NCBI GenBank assembly: GCA_946886065.1
Contig: CAMPHU010000002.1
Span: forward strand, 5,008 to 69,007
Direction of reading: 5' to 3'
Source: an uncultured Massilia sp.
GTDB lineage: Bacteria > Pseudomonadota > Gammaproteobacteria > Burkholderiales > Burkholderiaceae
Length of the DNA: 64,000 nt
Shown here: positions 25,032 through 33,264 of the stretch, piece by piece
How the letters are laid out: every line of letters begins with the position of its first letter
How positions within the stretch are numbered: position 1 is the first letter of the stretch
Notes under the pieces: generated by a model
Database searches by the model: none
What the model was told of the DNA's origin: nothing
What the model saw: only the letters and a program-made list of their open reading frames with translations
Position numbers and translations under genes: made by a program

Positions 25032-27915
25032 CCCGGACCAGGCGCAGCCCGTAGATGTCGAAGCGGTTGGACGGCCCTTGCGCGCCGCCCGCCGCGCTGA
25101 AGCTGCTGTTGCTCTCCAAATAGCTCATGTTGTAGAAGTCGCTGAGCTCGGCGCGGTAGCTGCCCTTGCGCAGTCGTGCCGCCAGCGGCGTCGAATACAC
25201 CGTCGGCGTATCCGCCTTGGCCAGCGGTGCATGCGGCAGCTGGACCACGCCCTGGGCGACGAGCTTGCCGCGCGCATCCTTGACCGCCAGCCACTTCACC
25301 CCGCCGCTGATGCCCAGGTTCACCTGGTTGGCCGCGTTGTGGTAGCGCAGCTGGACCTGGTACAGGCCCGGCCGGCTCACCTCGATGCGGTCGACGGCGA
25401 AGCGGTCGCCCGGCTGGCCCCAGTTCGCCAGGTGCGGGGCGGCGAAGCGCGCGTTCGGCGCACTGGCTTTCAGGTTGGACTGGATGCGCGCATCCGGTAC
25501 GCTGATCTCGATGCCGGGATCGGCGCAGCGCGGCACGCTGTGGTGGCTGGCATTGCCCGAGTCGGCAAAGCGCGCTTCGACCGCATAGCAGGACGTGGCG
25601 CCGGCGTGCGGGTCCGTCCAGCTGCCGGCCGGCAGGCCGCTCGCGGCCAGCTTGCCGTCGCGGTAGATGTTGTAGCGGGCCTCGCCGCTGCCCTCGAAGC
25701 GCAAGCTCACGCGGCCGTTCTTGCTGTGCAGCGAAGTGATGACCGGATCCTTGGGCGCGAAGGTGGCGCTGGTTTCCGCATACGGATCGGCATTCACGCG
25801 GCGGATGCCGCCCTGGCCCGGCAGCAGCTTGCCCAGTACGATCTCGATCTGGTTGCTGTCCTTCAGCTCCGCCAGGCGCAGCGCGCCGGAAGCCGGCCTG
25901 CCGTTCACCAGGATGCGCTCGACCGCGTAGTGGCCGTCCTCGCGGCTCGCGGGCGGCAGCTGCAGGCGCACGTCGATGCGGCGGCCGTGCAGGCGCAGCT
26001 CGTGCAGGGCGATCTCGTGGGAGGCGCCGAACATCTCGCGGCGCAGCTTGGCGGTGACGAAGGGCTTCAGTTCGATGCCTTCGTCCGTGGCCGCCACGCC
26101 GAACACGTTCTGCACCACCATGCCCAGGTAGGCGCCCACGGACCACAGCTGGCGCCGCGAGTTGATGACCGGCCCGATCAGGGAGGGATTCTTCTCGTCC
26201 AGCAGCAGCGGCTGGCCGGAGAGCCATTCCAGGTTCTCCATGTTCGACATGTTCAGGGCCGCGCCGCGCATCAGGGAATCGTAGGCGGCGTCGGCCACCG
26301 GCGCATTGCCGCCCCGGACCGCCGCACGCAGGCCGTAGGCCGTCACGAAGGGCCACAGCGCGCGGTTGTGGTAGACCGGCATGCCCTGCTGCTGGGGCCA
26401 GATCACGGGCGCGCCCATCGGGCCGTGCGGATAGCGCGCCAGGATCGATTGCGCGCGGGCGCCGTCCGCCACGCCGCTGACGATGGCCAGCGCCTGGCCG
26501 AGCCAGTCGAACTTGTGCATCGGCGCGCCGTCGAAGTGGGCGGCAGTGAGGCTGCTGTACATGCCTGCGTCTTCCAGCCACAGGCGCTCGTTGATGGCGC
26601 GATGAAGCGCGTCGGCCCAGCCGTCGTAGCGCTGGCCGCGCGGCGCGTCCTGGTGCTCGCGCGCCAGGCGCGCGGCCAGGCGCAGCGCCTGGTAGTGGCC
26701 GACATTGGTCGACAAGGCCTTACTGCTGGCCATGGAGGCGAGGTCGCCCGGGATCCACGAGGCATAGCTTTGGTCGCGCCAGTCGAGGAAGGACTGTTCG
26801 CCCGTGTACAGGCCGGTGGACGCGTCGAATGCGGCCAGGCGGTCGTTCTCCAGGGTGTTGACCAGGGCCTTGAGGGCCTTCGCGGCGAAGGCCGGGCGCT
26901 CGGCGGCGGGCAAGGTGCGCAGCACTTCCTCGGCCGCGAAGGCCCAGGTGACGCGGTCGGTGCTGACCGGCCAGCTGCCGCCGCTGCCGGTGTCCTGCAC
27001 GATCTGCAGCCCATCCGGGCTGCCGGCCACCTGCGGCGCCTTCGGTACGCCGGCGCGCCAGCCCGAGAGCTTGAAGTCGAGCGAGTTGCGCACCCGCTGC
27101 GGATCGAGCAGGGCCAGGCCCAGGTCGGCCGCATACGAGAGGTCGCGCGTCCACACGTAATGCCATTTCTCGCCGGTCTCGAAGCATTCGCAGGGGACAG
27201 GGGCGCCGCCGTTGTAGTTGCCGTCCTTGATCTGGCTGACCGAATCCAGGCGCATCTCGGCGCCGGCCAGCGCGAACAGGGCGTCGAAGGCCAGGTTCCC
27301 GGTGCGCACGCGCGGCAGGCCGGGCTGTTCGCTGTATTCGGTAAATTGTGGACCCGGGTCGCGCAGGCTCATGGTGGTCGAGTGGGCGTAGCGGCGCAGC
27401 GGCGCGCTGGCATCCGGCGTGGAGAAGCGGGCGCTTTCCTGCTTGCCGTCCCAGGTCGGCCAGGTGAGCGCCGCCACGGCTTCGCGGCCCGCGTGCGGAT
27501 CGGCCAGCGGGCCCGCCTGTGCGGTCTCGAGGCGCTCGACGCGCAGTTTCGGCGCTTTCGCGTCGGAGGCGTCGACGGTGAAGCGGTAGGTGCCGGTCCG
27601 GCGCACGAACAGGTAGTCCTCTGGGCCCGGCTGGGTCTCCAGCACGTAGGCGGTACCGGGAGCGACGGTCACGCTCTTGTTGGCGTCGGCCACCCATTCG
27701 GCGCTCCAGTCGCCGCTGCCGACCTTGAAGGCGTGGTTGCCGGGGCTGACCAGGATGTCGGCCTGGTAGATCCCCTGGCCCTTGTGGACCAGGGCGTTGT
27801 CCGTGCCCCAGCCGTTGAAGGCGCCGCGCACGTACAGTTCGCGCGGCGCGTCGGCCTGGGCGAAGGCGGCGCCGCAGGCAAGCAGGGCGGCAAGCGACAA
27901 GACGCGGCGTTTCAT
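25024..27915 (-). CDS. large secreted six-hairpin glycosidase-like protein
   Basis: This 963-residue protein has a signal peptide (LSLAALLACGAAFAQA). Next is a starch-binding-like beta domain (YVRGAFNGWGTDN, then HAFKVGSGDWSAEW). A long helical region with KWHYVWTRDLSYAADLGLA and many Trp/Asp motifs is typical of (alpha/alpha)6 enzymes of the glycogen-debranching or MGH1-like type. The C terminus carries beta-rich modules resembling fibronectin III and a CBM35/CBM6-like carbohydrate-binding domain. It overlaps the cyclomaltodextrinase gene by four bases (ATGA). It probably trims alpha-glucan side chains in the periplasm or outside the cell; the precise activity is uncertain. Confidence 0.82.
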   Translation of the reverse strand: MKRRVLSLAALLACGAAFAQADAPRELYVRGAFNGWGTDNALVHKGQGIYQADILVSPGNHAFKVGSGDWSAEWVADANKSVTVAPGTAYVLETQPGPEDYLFVRRTGTYRFTVDASDAKAPKLRVERLETAQAGPLADPHAGREAVAALTWPTWDGKQESARFSTPDASAPLRRYAHSTTMSLRDPGPQFTEYSEQPGLPRVRTGNLAFDALFALAGAEMRLDSVSQIKDGNYNGGAPVPCECFETGEKWHYVWTRDLSYAADLGLALLDPQRVRNSLDFKLSGWRAGVPKAPQVAGSPDGLQIVQDTGSGGSWPVSTDRVTWAFAAEEVLRTLPAAERPAFAAKALKALVNTLENDRLAAFDASTGLYTGEQSFLDWRDQSYASWIPGDLASMASSKALSTNVGHYQALRLAARLAREHQDAPRGQRYDGWADALHRAINERLWLEDAGMYSSLTAAHFDGAPMHKFDWLGQALAIVSGVADGARAQSILARYPHGPMGAPVIWPQQQGMPVYHNRALWPFVTAYGLRAAVRGGNAPVADAAYDSLMRGAALNMSNMENLEWLSGQPLLLDEKNPSLIGPVINSRRQLWSVGAYLGMVVQNVFGVAATDEGIELKPFVTAKLRREMFGASHEIALHELRLHGRRIDVRLQLPPASREDGHYAVERILVNGRPASGALRLAELKDSNQIEIVLGKLLPGQGGIRRVNADPYAETSATFAPKDPVITSLHSKNGRVSLRFEGSGEARYNIYRDGKLAASGLPAGSWTDPHAGATSCYAVEARFADSGNASHHSVPRCADPGIEISVPDARIQSNLKASAPNARFAAPHLANWGQPGDRFAVDRIEVSRPGLYQVQLRYHNAANQVNLGISGGVKWLAVKDARGKLVAQGVVQLPHAPLAKADTPTVYSTPLAARLRKGSYRAELSDFYNMSYLESNSSFSAAGGAQGPSNRFDIYGLRLVRVK

Positions 27916-29762
27916 GGCGCACCTTTCAGTTCGAGGATCACGGCCGCGCGGGCCGGCAGGCGCAGTTCGTTGCGCAGGTCGTAGGTCTTGCCCGTCAGGA
28001 CGTCCGTGCCCGAGGCCACGCCGCCCAGCATCTCGCGGAAGCGGTCCACGCCGAGCGCCATCTCCTTCGGGTTGTTGTTGAAGGCGACCAGCACCTTCTT
28101 GCTGCCGTCGTAGCGGAAGTAGACCCAGGTGTTGTCGCGCGGGCCGTAGTGCATCATCTTCCCGTGATGGATCACTGGCTGGCCCTTGCGCCAGTTGACC
28201 AGCTTGCGCACGAAGTCCTGCGCCTCGCGCTGGCGCGGCGTCAGGCCCTGGCCGGCGAAGGCGTCGACCTTGTCGCCTTTCCAGCCGCCCGGGAAGTCGG
28301 TGCGGTAGCTGGCGTCGTTGCGCTCCTTGGTGGCGCTGGTCTTCAGGATCTCGTCGCCGCTGTAGAACTGCGGGATGCGCGGCATGGTCATGGTGAACAC
28401 CAGGTCCATCCTGACCTTGTCCAGGTCTTCGCCGACCACGCTGTACAGGCGCGCCAGGTCGTGGTTGCCGGCGAACAGGACCAGGTTGCCCGGTTCCGGA
28501 TACAGGTAGTCGAGCGAGACGGTCTCGTAGACCTCGTTGAAGACGTTGTAGCCGTCCTTGCTGGCCAGCGCGCCGCGCATGGCTTCGGCCACCGGGAAGT
28601 CCATCAGGCTGGGGGTGGAGGCGGTATAGCCGTCGAAGTTGGCCTTGCCGCGCTGCCAGCGCGCCACCACCGGCACCTTGGTGCTCCATTCCTCGCCCAC
28701 CAGGTTCAGGTTCGGGTATTCGGCCATCAGGCGCTTGGTGTACTCGCTCAGGAAGGCGCTGTCGGAATAGCCGAAGGTGTCGATGCGCAGGCCGGACAAG
28801 CCGGCGTACTCGATCCACCAGATGTTGTTCTGGATGAGGTAGTTGGCCACCAGGGGATTCGACTGGTTCAGGTCCGGCATGCTCTCGACGAACCAGCCGC
28901 GCGTGAAGTTGTCCGCATCCTCCTTCGAGGCGTAAGGGTCCTGCACCGCTGTGCGGTGGTGGGCGGTGGGCACGAACTTGCCGCCGTAGTTGACCCAGTC
29001 CGGCGTCGGCAGGTCCTTCATCCACCAGTGGTGGCTGCCGATGTGGGACAGCACCACGTCCTGGATCAGGCCGATGCCGCGCCGCTTCGCCTCGCGCGAC
29101 AGGCGCACGAAGTCCTCGTTGCTGCCGTAGCGCGGGTCGATGCGGTAGTGGTCGGTGGCCGCATAGCCGTGGTAGGAGTAGGCCGGCATGTCGTTCTCGA
29201 CCAGGGGCGTCGGCCACAGCTGGGTGAAGCCGAGGCCGGCGATGTAATCCAGTTTGCCAATCATGCCCGCGATGTCGCCGCCGTGGCGTCCGCCGCCGTT
29301 CTTGCGGTCCAGCTTGTCGGCCATGCCGGCCACGCTGTCGTTGGACGGGTCGCCGTTGGCGAAGCGGTCCGGCATCACCTGGTAGATCGCATCCTTGCTG
29401 CTGAAGCCCTGGCGGGTGCGCGAGCCCGGCTCGCGCGCCAGCAGGCGGTAGGCATGGCTGGCCGTGCGGCCGGCGCCGCTGAAGCGGATGTCGAAGCTGC
29501 CGGGACGGGCGCTCTCGTCCACCACCAGGTCGATGAACAGGTAGTTCCGGTTCGGCACCCGGGTCACTGAAGCGATGCGCACGCCCGGGTAGGAGAGGGC
29601 GGGCTCGAGCTCGGCGATGCGCTCGCCGTGGACCATCAGCTGCAGCTGCTTGCCTTGCATGCCGGCCCACCAGAAAGGCGGTTCCATGCGGTCGATGGCG
29701 GGGGACTGGGCGTGGGCGGCAAAGGAAGCGCCGAGAAGGAGGGTAGCGAAGAGCTGTCTCAT
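27912..29762 (-). CDS. cyclomaltodextrinase-type GH13 alpha-glucanase
   Basis: This 616-residue protein has a signal peptide (LFATLLLGASFAAHA) and an N-terminal immunoglobulin-like cyclomaltodextrinase domain (about 20-115). A GH13 barrel follows (IYQVMPDRFANGD), then a C-terminal beta domain. The catalytic residues are visible: nucleophile D328 in LRIDTFGY, acid/base E357 in VGEEW and D435 in GNHD. It hydrolyses cyclodextrins and maltodextrins, probably in the periplasm, like neopullulanase/SusA-type enzymes. It is the first gene of a two-gene operon with the six-hairpin protein. A HexR-like palindrome lies 39 bases upstream, suggesting sugar-responsive control. Confidence 0.92.
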   Translation of the reverse strand: MRQLFATLLLGASFAAHAQSPAIDRMEPPFWWAGMQGKQLQLMVHGERIAELEPALSYPGVRIASVTRVPNRNYLFIDLVVDESARPGSFDIRFSGAGRTASHAYRLLAREPGSRTRQGFSSKDAIYQVMPDRFANGDPSNDSVAGMADKLDRKNGGGRHGGDIAGMIGKLDYIAGLGFTQLWPTPLVENDMPAYSYHGYAATDHYRIDPRYGSNEDFVRLSREAKRRGIGLIQDVVLSHIGSHHWWMKDLPTPDWVNYGGKFVPTAHHRTAVQDPYASKEDADNFTRGWFVESMPDLNQSNPLVANYLIQNNIWWIEYAGLSGLRIDTFGYSDSAFLSEYTKRLMAEYPNLNLVGEEWSTKVPVVARWQRGKANFDGYTASTPSLMDFPVAEAMRGALASKDGYNVFNEVYETVSLDYLYPEPGNLVLFAGNHDLARLYSVVGEDLDKVRMDLVFTMTMPRIPQFYSGDEILKTSATKERNDASYRTDFPGGWKGDKVDAFAGQGLTPRQREAQDFVRKLVNWRKGQPVIHHGKMMHYGPRDNTWVYFRYDGSKKVLVAFNNNPKEMALGVDRFREMLGGVASGTDVLTGKTYDLRNELRLPARAAVILELKGAP

Positions 29763-29800
29763 GATGGATGGGCTTCCATCCCGCTACGCCGCCCGTTTTC

Positions 29801-29815
29801 GGTAGTCAGACTACA
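29801..29815. promoter_or_regulatory. HexR/RpiR-like operator upstream of cyclomaltodextrinase
   Basis: GGTAGTCAGACTACA matches the palindrome TGTAGT-N3-ACTACA at all but the first base. It lies 39-53 bases before the cyclomaltodextrinase start codon. The pattern agrees with the HexR consensus (TGTARTNNNAYTACA) as I remember it. Confidence 0.5.
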
Positions 29816-30044
29816 ACCGCAGGCCAGGCGAAGAAAGGGTACAGAGAGCCGCGCGTTGTTGTGTTGCCATGAGAATACTATAGAACCGGGGCAGGCTCAA
29901 AACGGCCGCTTGCAAGAAAATCTAGTCAAAGTACATCACGCTATCGAAAAAGCCACGCCGGAGCACGCTTGTTTACGACTTGAAACGAAACAGACGCACC
30001 AAGGCAGTGCAAAAAAATAACAAAATGAAATTAAATTGGGCGTT

Positions 30045-30059
30045 TGTAGTCGTACTACA
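30045..30059. promoter_or_regulatory. perfect HexR/RpiR-like palindrome upstream of TonB receptor
   Basis: TGTAGTCGTACTACA is a perfect inverted repeat with 6-base arms and a 3-base centre, fitting the TGTARTNNNAYTACA form used by HexR-type RpiR regulators. It lies about 240 bases upstream of the TonB receptor gene and about 285 upstream of the divergent cyclomaltodextrinase. Confidence 0.58.
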
Positions 30060-30077
30060 GGTGTCTGTATGCGCCGT

Positions 30078-30092
30078 TGTAGCCCAAATACA
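30078..30092. promoter_or_regulatory. second, weaker HexR/RpiR-like palindrome
   Basis: TGTAGCCCAAATACA keeps the outer TGTA/TACA arms of the pattern with one mismatch in each inner arm. Its centre is 33 bases from the perfect site at 30045-30059, close to three helical turns, which would place both on the same DNA face. Confidence 0.4.
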
Positions 30093-30162
30093 ACGACCAG
30101 CCCCCTATTTTCGGGCGTATTTTTGAAAAACATGCCAATATCGTAGTAACAAGCAACTCCCG

Positions 30163-30190
30163 TTGACAGTGCATCTAGTTTTAATACACA
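30163..30190 (+). promoter_or_regulatory. probable sigma-70 promoter of the TonB receptor gene
   Basis: A consensus -35 box TTGACA (30163-30168) is followed after 16 bases by TACACA (30185-30190). Transcription from here would give a leader of about 100 bases before the ATG at 30297. Confidence 0.5.
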
Positions 30191-30296
30191 ATCATTATCA
30201 GAACGACCAAAGCCGTTTGCTTGAGGCTGCCGTGCTGGTAACTGTCGCGCTGTAGTTTCGGGAAAAAAATTATTGGTTCTGATCAGTGAGGGGACA

Positions 30297-33185
30297 ATGA
30301 AGATTTTCGCAACCAAGCGTGCCGCACAGGCCCGCTCCGCATTCCAGCTCAGCCCGGTAGCCGCCGGCTGCGCCGTATTCTTGTCCGCGCTCGCGGGCAG
30401 TGTTTACGCACAAGAGACCACCGGCACCACCAACACCGCCCCCGCAGCCGCTCCGGTTGTCGACCAGGCAGCTCCGGCCGAGCCGGTTGCAAAAGGTGTA
30501 TCGACCGTGACCGTGACCGGTATCCGCCAGGGTATCGAAGCGGCCATCTCCATCAAGAAGAATTCCAGCTCGATCGTCGAAGCCATTTCGGCCGAAGACA
30601 TCGGCAAACTGCCTGACCAGAGCGTCGCCGAGTCGATCTCGCGCCTGCCGGGCGTGTCGGTCCAGCGCGGCCGCAACTCGGGCAAGGCCGCCGACATCTC
30701 GGTGCGCGGCCTGTCGCCGAGCTTCAACGGCACCCTGCTGAACGGCCGCGAAATGGCCTCGACCGGCAACGCCCGTTCGCCTGAGTTCGACCTGTTCCCG
30801 GCCGAGCTGATGGGTTCCATCGTCATCTACAAGACCCCGGACGCCGCTGTCGTCGGCCAGGGCCTGGCATCGACCATCGACCTGCGCACCGTCCAGCCGC
30901 TCGACTTCGGCAAGCGCGTCATCGCCGCCAACTACAAGAAGAGCCGCCTCGGCGTGAAACAGCGCGACGGCCTGCCGGAAGGCGACGGCAAGCGTCTGTC
31001 CTTCTCGTACATCGACCAGTTCGCGAACCGCACCATCGGCGTGGCCTTCGGCGTGACCTCCTACGAGGAAACCGGCGGCGCCCAGTCGAAGTTCAACTCG
31101 TGGGGCGGCTGGGCCGCCGACTTCCAGGATCCGCGCGATCCGGCCAACCCGGCCGCCACGGTCAAGACGCCGGGCGGCTTCGGCTTCGACACGGAAGTCA
31201 ACAGCCATGAGCGCGACGGCGCCTTTGCCTCGCTGCAGTTCCGTCCGAACCGCAACTTCAAGTCGACCGTCGACATGTTCTACTCGGCCGGCGAAACCGC
31301 CCAGAAGAAGACCGGTATCGAAGCGGCCGTCGGCGGCAACAGCGCCGGTGCCTACGACCCGAATGGCGTGATGACCAACTACGTCATCAACAACGGCGTC
31401 GCTACCAGCGCCACCATCACCAACTGGGTCGGCGTGGTGCGTAACCACTCCGAAGGCGCGGAAGACGACCTGAAGAGCATCGGCTGGAACAACGAGCTGA
31501 AGATCGGCGACTGGACCACCGCGGCCGACCTGAACTGGTCGAAGGCCACCAAGCAGGCTTCGCGCTACGAAACCTACGCCGGTATCCCGGGCAACGCCGC
31601 CAAGGACACCATCAGCTACAGCGGCTTCGACGGCGCCAACTTCACCGACGTGAAGTACACCCCGGGCATGAACTACGCCGACCGCAACGTCGCGCGCCTG
31701 ACCGACGTGATGGGCTGGTCGGGTGGCGTCTCGTCGCCGCAGGCCGGCTACCTGGCCATGCCGTACGTGGAAGATGAAGTCAAGGCCGTGCGCCTGTCGG
31801 CTGCGCGCGACGTCGAGTGGGGCCCGATGGTGCGCACCACCTACGGCTTCAACCACAGCGCACGCGACAAGTCGCGTTCGGGCGACGAAGGCCGCCTGGT
31901 GATCAAGGGCGGCGATCCGTTCGGCGCAGCCACCATGCCGGGCGAAGGCACCACCATGGCCGGCAGCTCGGGCATCATGGTCGCGTCGTGGGACCCGCGC
32001 GGCTCGCTCGGCACCATCTATGAGCTGGCCAACAAGGTCGACGCCGACATCTACAACAAGTTCTGGGATGTGAAGGAACGCATCAACACCGCTTACTTCA
32101 AGGGCGATGTCGAAGGCGAGCTGTTTGGTCTGGCATACCGCGGCAACGTCGGCATCCAGGCGATCCATACCGAGCAGACCGGCGGCGGCTATGCCATCGA
32201 CCGCGCACGCTGCACCGGCAACACCGCGGCCACCTGCCCGGCCCAGCGCGTCGAAGAAACCGACAAGTACTGGGATGTGCTGCCGAGCATGAACCTGTCG
32301 TTCGACCTGAAGAACGACCAGGTGCTGCGCCTCGGCCTGGCCAAGGTGGTTTCGCGTCCGAACCTGGACGACCTGCGCGCCGGCCAGAACTTCGCGCTGA
32401 ACACCGCGGGCCCGTTCCAGATCCTGAACGGCAGCGGCGGCAACCCGTTCCTGAAGCCGTTCCGCGCCAAGCAGCTCGACCTGTCGTACGAGAAGTACTT
32501 CGGCAAGAAGGGCTACATCAGCGCCGCAGGTTTCTACAAGAAGCTCGACACCTACATCTACCGCGCTCCGCGTGCGTATGACTTCGGTCCGTTCGTGACC
32601 CCGACCACCCCGCTGCCGGTGGGCGGCCCGTTCAATGGCTCGACCATGGGCCTGATGACCCAGCCGATGAACGGCGACGGCGGCAACATCTACGGTTACG
32701 AGCTGGCTGTGAACGTGCCGTTCGAGATGCTGACCAAGTACCTGGACGGCTTCGGCATCATGGTCAACCACTCGGATACCCGCAGCGGCATCGACCTGCC
32801 GGAAATCGGCTTCGAGAACGTGAACGGCGACATGGTCAGCATCCCGCTGCCGGGTCTGTCGCGCAAGGTGACCAACCTGCGCCTGTACTACGAGAAGAAC
32901 GGCTTCCAGATCGCCGCCGCGGCGCGCAAGCGTTCGAACTTCCTGGGCCAGGTGTCGGACTACCAGGACAACGCGCAGCTGACCTTCATCAAGGGCGAGA
33001 CCATCGTCGACCTGCAGGCATCGTACGAGTTCCAGACCGGCTGGCTGAAGGGCGCAAGCCTGTATGTCCAGGCCCAGAACTGGAACAACGCACCGTTCCT
33101 GGAGTACACCGACAATCCGGACAAGCCGACCAACCGTGTGGATTACGGCCGTACCTACCACTTCGGCGTGAACTACAAGTTCTAA
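30297..33185 (+). CDS. TonB-dependent receptor for maltodextrins (predicted)
   Basis: This 962-residue outer-membrane receptor has a signal peptide ending near SALAGSVYAQ, a short TonB-box-like stretch VSTVTVTGIRQ, a plug domain (EAISAEDIGKLPDQSVAESI, then LPGVSVQRG) and a long beta-barrel ending in the aromatic YHFGVNYKF. It belongs to the large TonB receptors that take up sugars in Caulobacter, Xanthomonas and relatives. The surrounding glucan enzymes make maltodextrins the likely substrate. GAGGGGA precedes the ATG at 30297, which is preferred over an upstream in-frame start at 30273. The gene ends in a strong terminator, so the halogenase behind it needs readthrough or its own promoter. 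Confidence 0.9.
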   Translation: MKIFATKRAAQARSAFQLSPVAAGCAVFLSALAGSVYAQETTGTTNTAPAAAPVVDQAAPAEPVAKGVSTVTVTGIRQGIEAAISIKKNSSSIVEAISAEDIGKLPDQSVAESISRLPGVSVQRGRNSGKAADISVRGLSPSFNGTLLNGREMASTGNARSPEFDLFPAELMGSIVIYKTPDAAVVGQGLASTIDLRTVQPLDFGKRVIAANYKKSRLGVKQRDGLPEGDGKRLSFSYIDQFANRTIGVAFGVTSYEETGGAQSKFNSWGGWAADFQDPRDPANPAATVKTPGGFGFDTEVNSHERDGAFASLQFRPNRNFKSTVDMFYSAGETAQKKTGIEAAVGGNSAGAYDPNGVMTNYVINNGVATSATITNWVGVVRNHSEGAEDDLKSIGWNNELKIGDWTTAADLNWSKATKQASRYETYAGIPGNAAKDTISYSGFDGANFTDVKYTPGMNYADRNVARLTDVMGWSGGVSSPQAGYLAMPYVEDEVKAVRLSAARDVEWGPMVRTTYGFNHSARDKSRSGDEGRLVIKGGDPFGAATMPGEGTTMAGSSGIMVASWDPRGSLGTIYELANKVDADIYNKFWDVKERINTAYFKGDVEGELFGLAYRGNVGIQAIHTEQTGGGYAIDRARCTGNTAATCPAQRVEETDKYWDVLPSMNLSFDLKNDQVLRLGLAKVVSRPNLDDLRAGQNFALNTAGPFQILNGSGGNPFLKPFRAKQLDLSYEKYFGKKGYISAAGFYKKLDTYIYRAPRAYDFGPFVTPTTPLPVGGPFNGSTMGLMTQPMNGDGGNIYGYELAVNVPFEMLTKYLDGFGIMVNHSDTRSGIDLPEIGFENVNGDMVSIPLPGLSRKVTNLRLYYEKNGFQIAAAARKRSNFLGQVSDYQDNAQLTFIKGETIVDLQASYEFQTGWLKGASLYVQAQNWNNAPFLEYTDNPDKPTNRVDYGRTYHFGVNYKF

Positions 33186-33204
33186 GCTAAACGCGGTACA
33201 GTAA

Positions 33205-33245
33205 CAACCCCTGCCGGGCTCGCGCCTGCCAGGGGTTGTTTTTCT
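33205..33245 (+). terminator. Rho-independent terminator after the TonB receptor gene
   Basis: ACAACCCCTG (33205-33214) pairs perfectly with CAGGGGTTGT (33231-33240). The downstream arm leads into a T-rich run (TTTTC). It lies between the TonB receptor and halogenase genes. Confidence 0.85.
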
Positions 33246-33264
33246 TGAATCCTGGGGCAGGAAC

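Larger units (their letters stand above)
29763..30296. promoter_or_regulatory. divergent regulatory region of the maltodextrin genes
   Basis: This 534-base, comparatively AT-rich gap separates the minus-strand cyclomaltodextrinase gene from the plus-strand TonB receptor gene. It holds three TGTA-type palindromes (listed separately), a sigma-70-like promoter at about 30163-30190 and a half-site TGTAGT at 30251-30256. I see no ORF with a plausible ribosome site in it. Confidence 0.7.
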
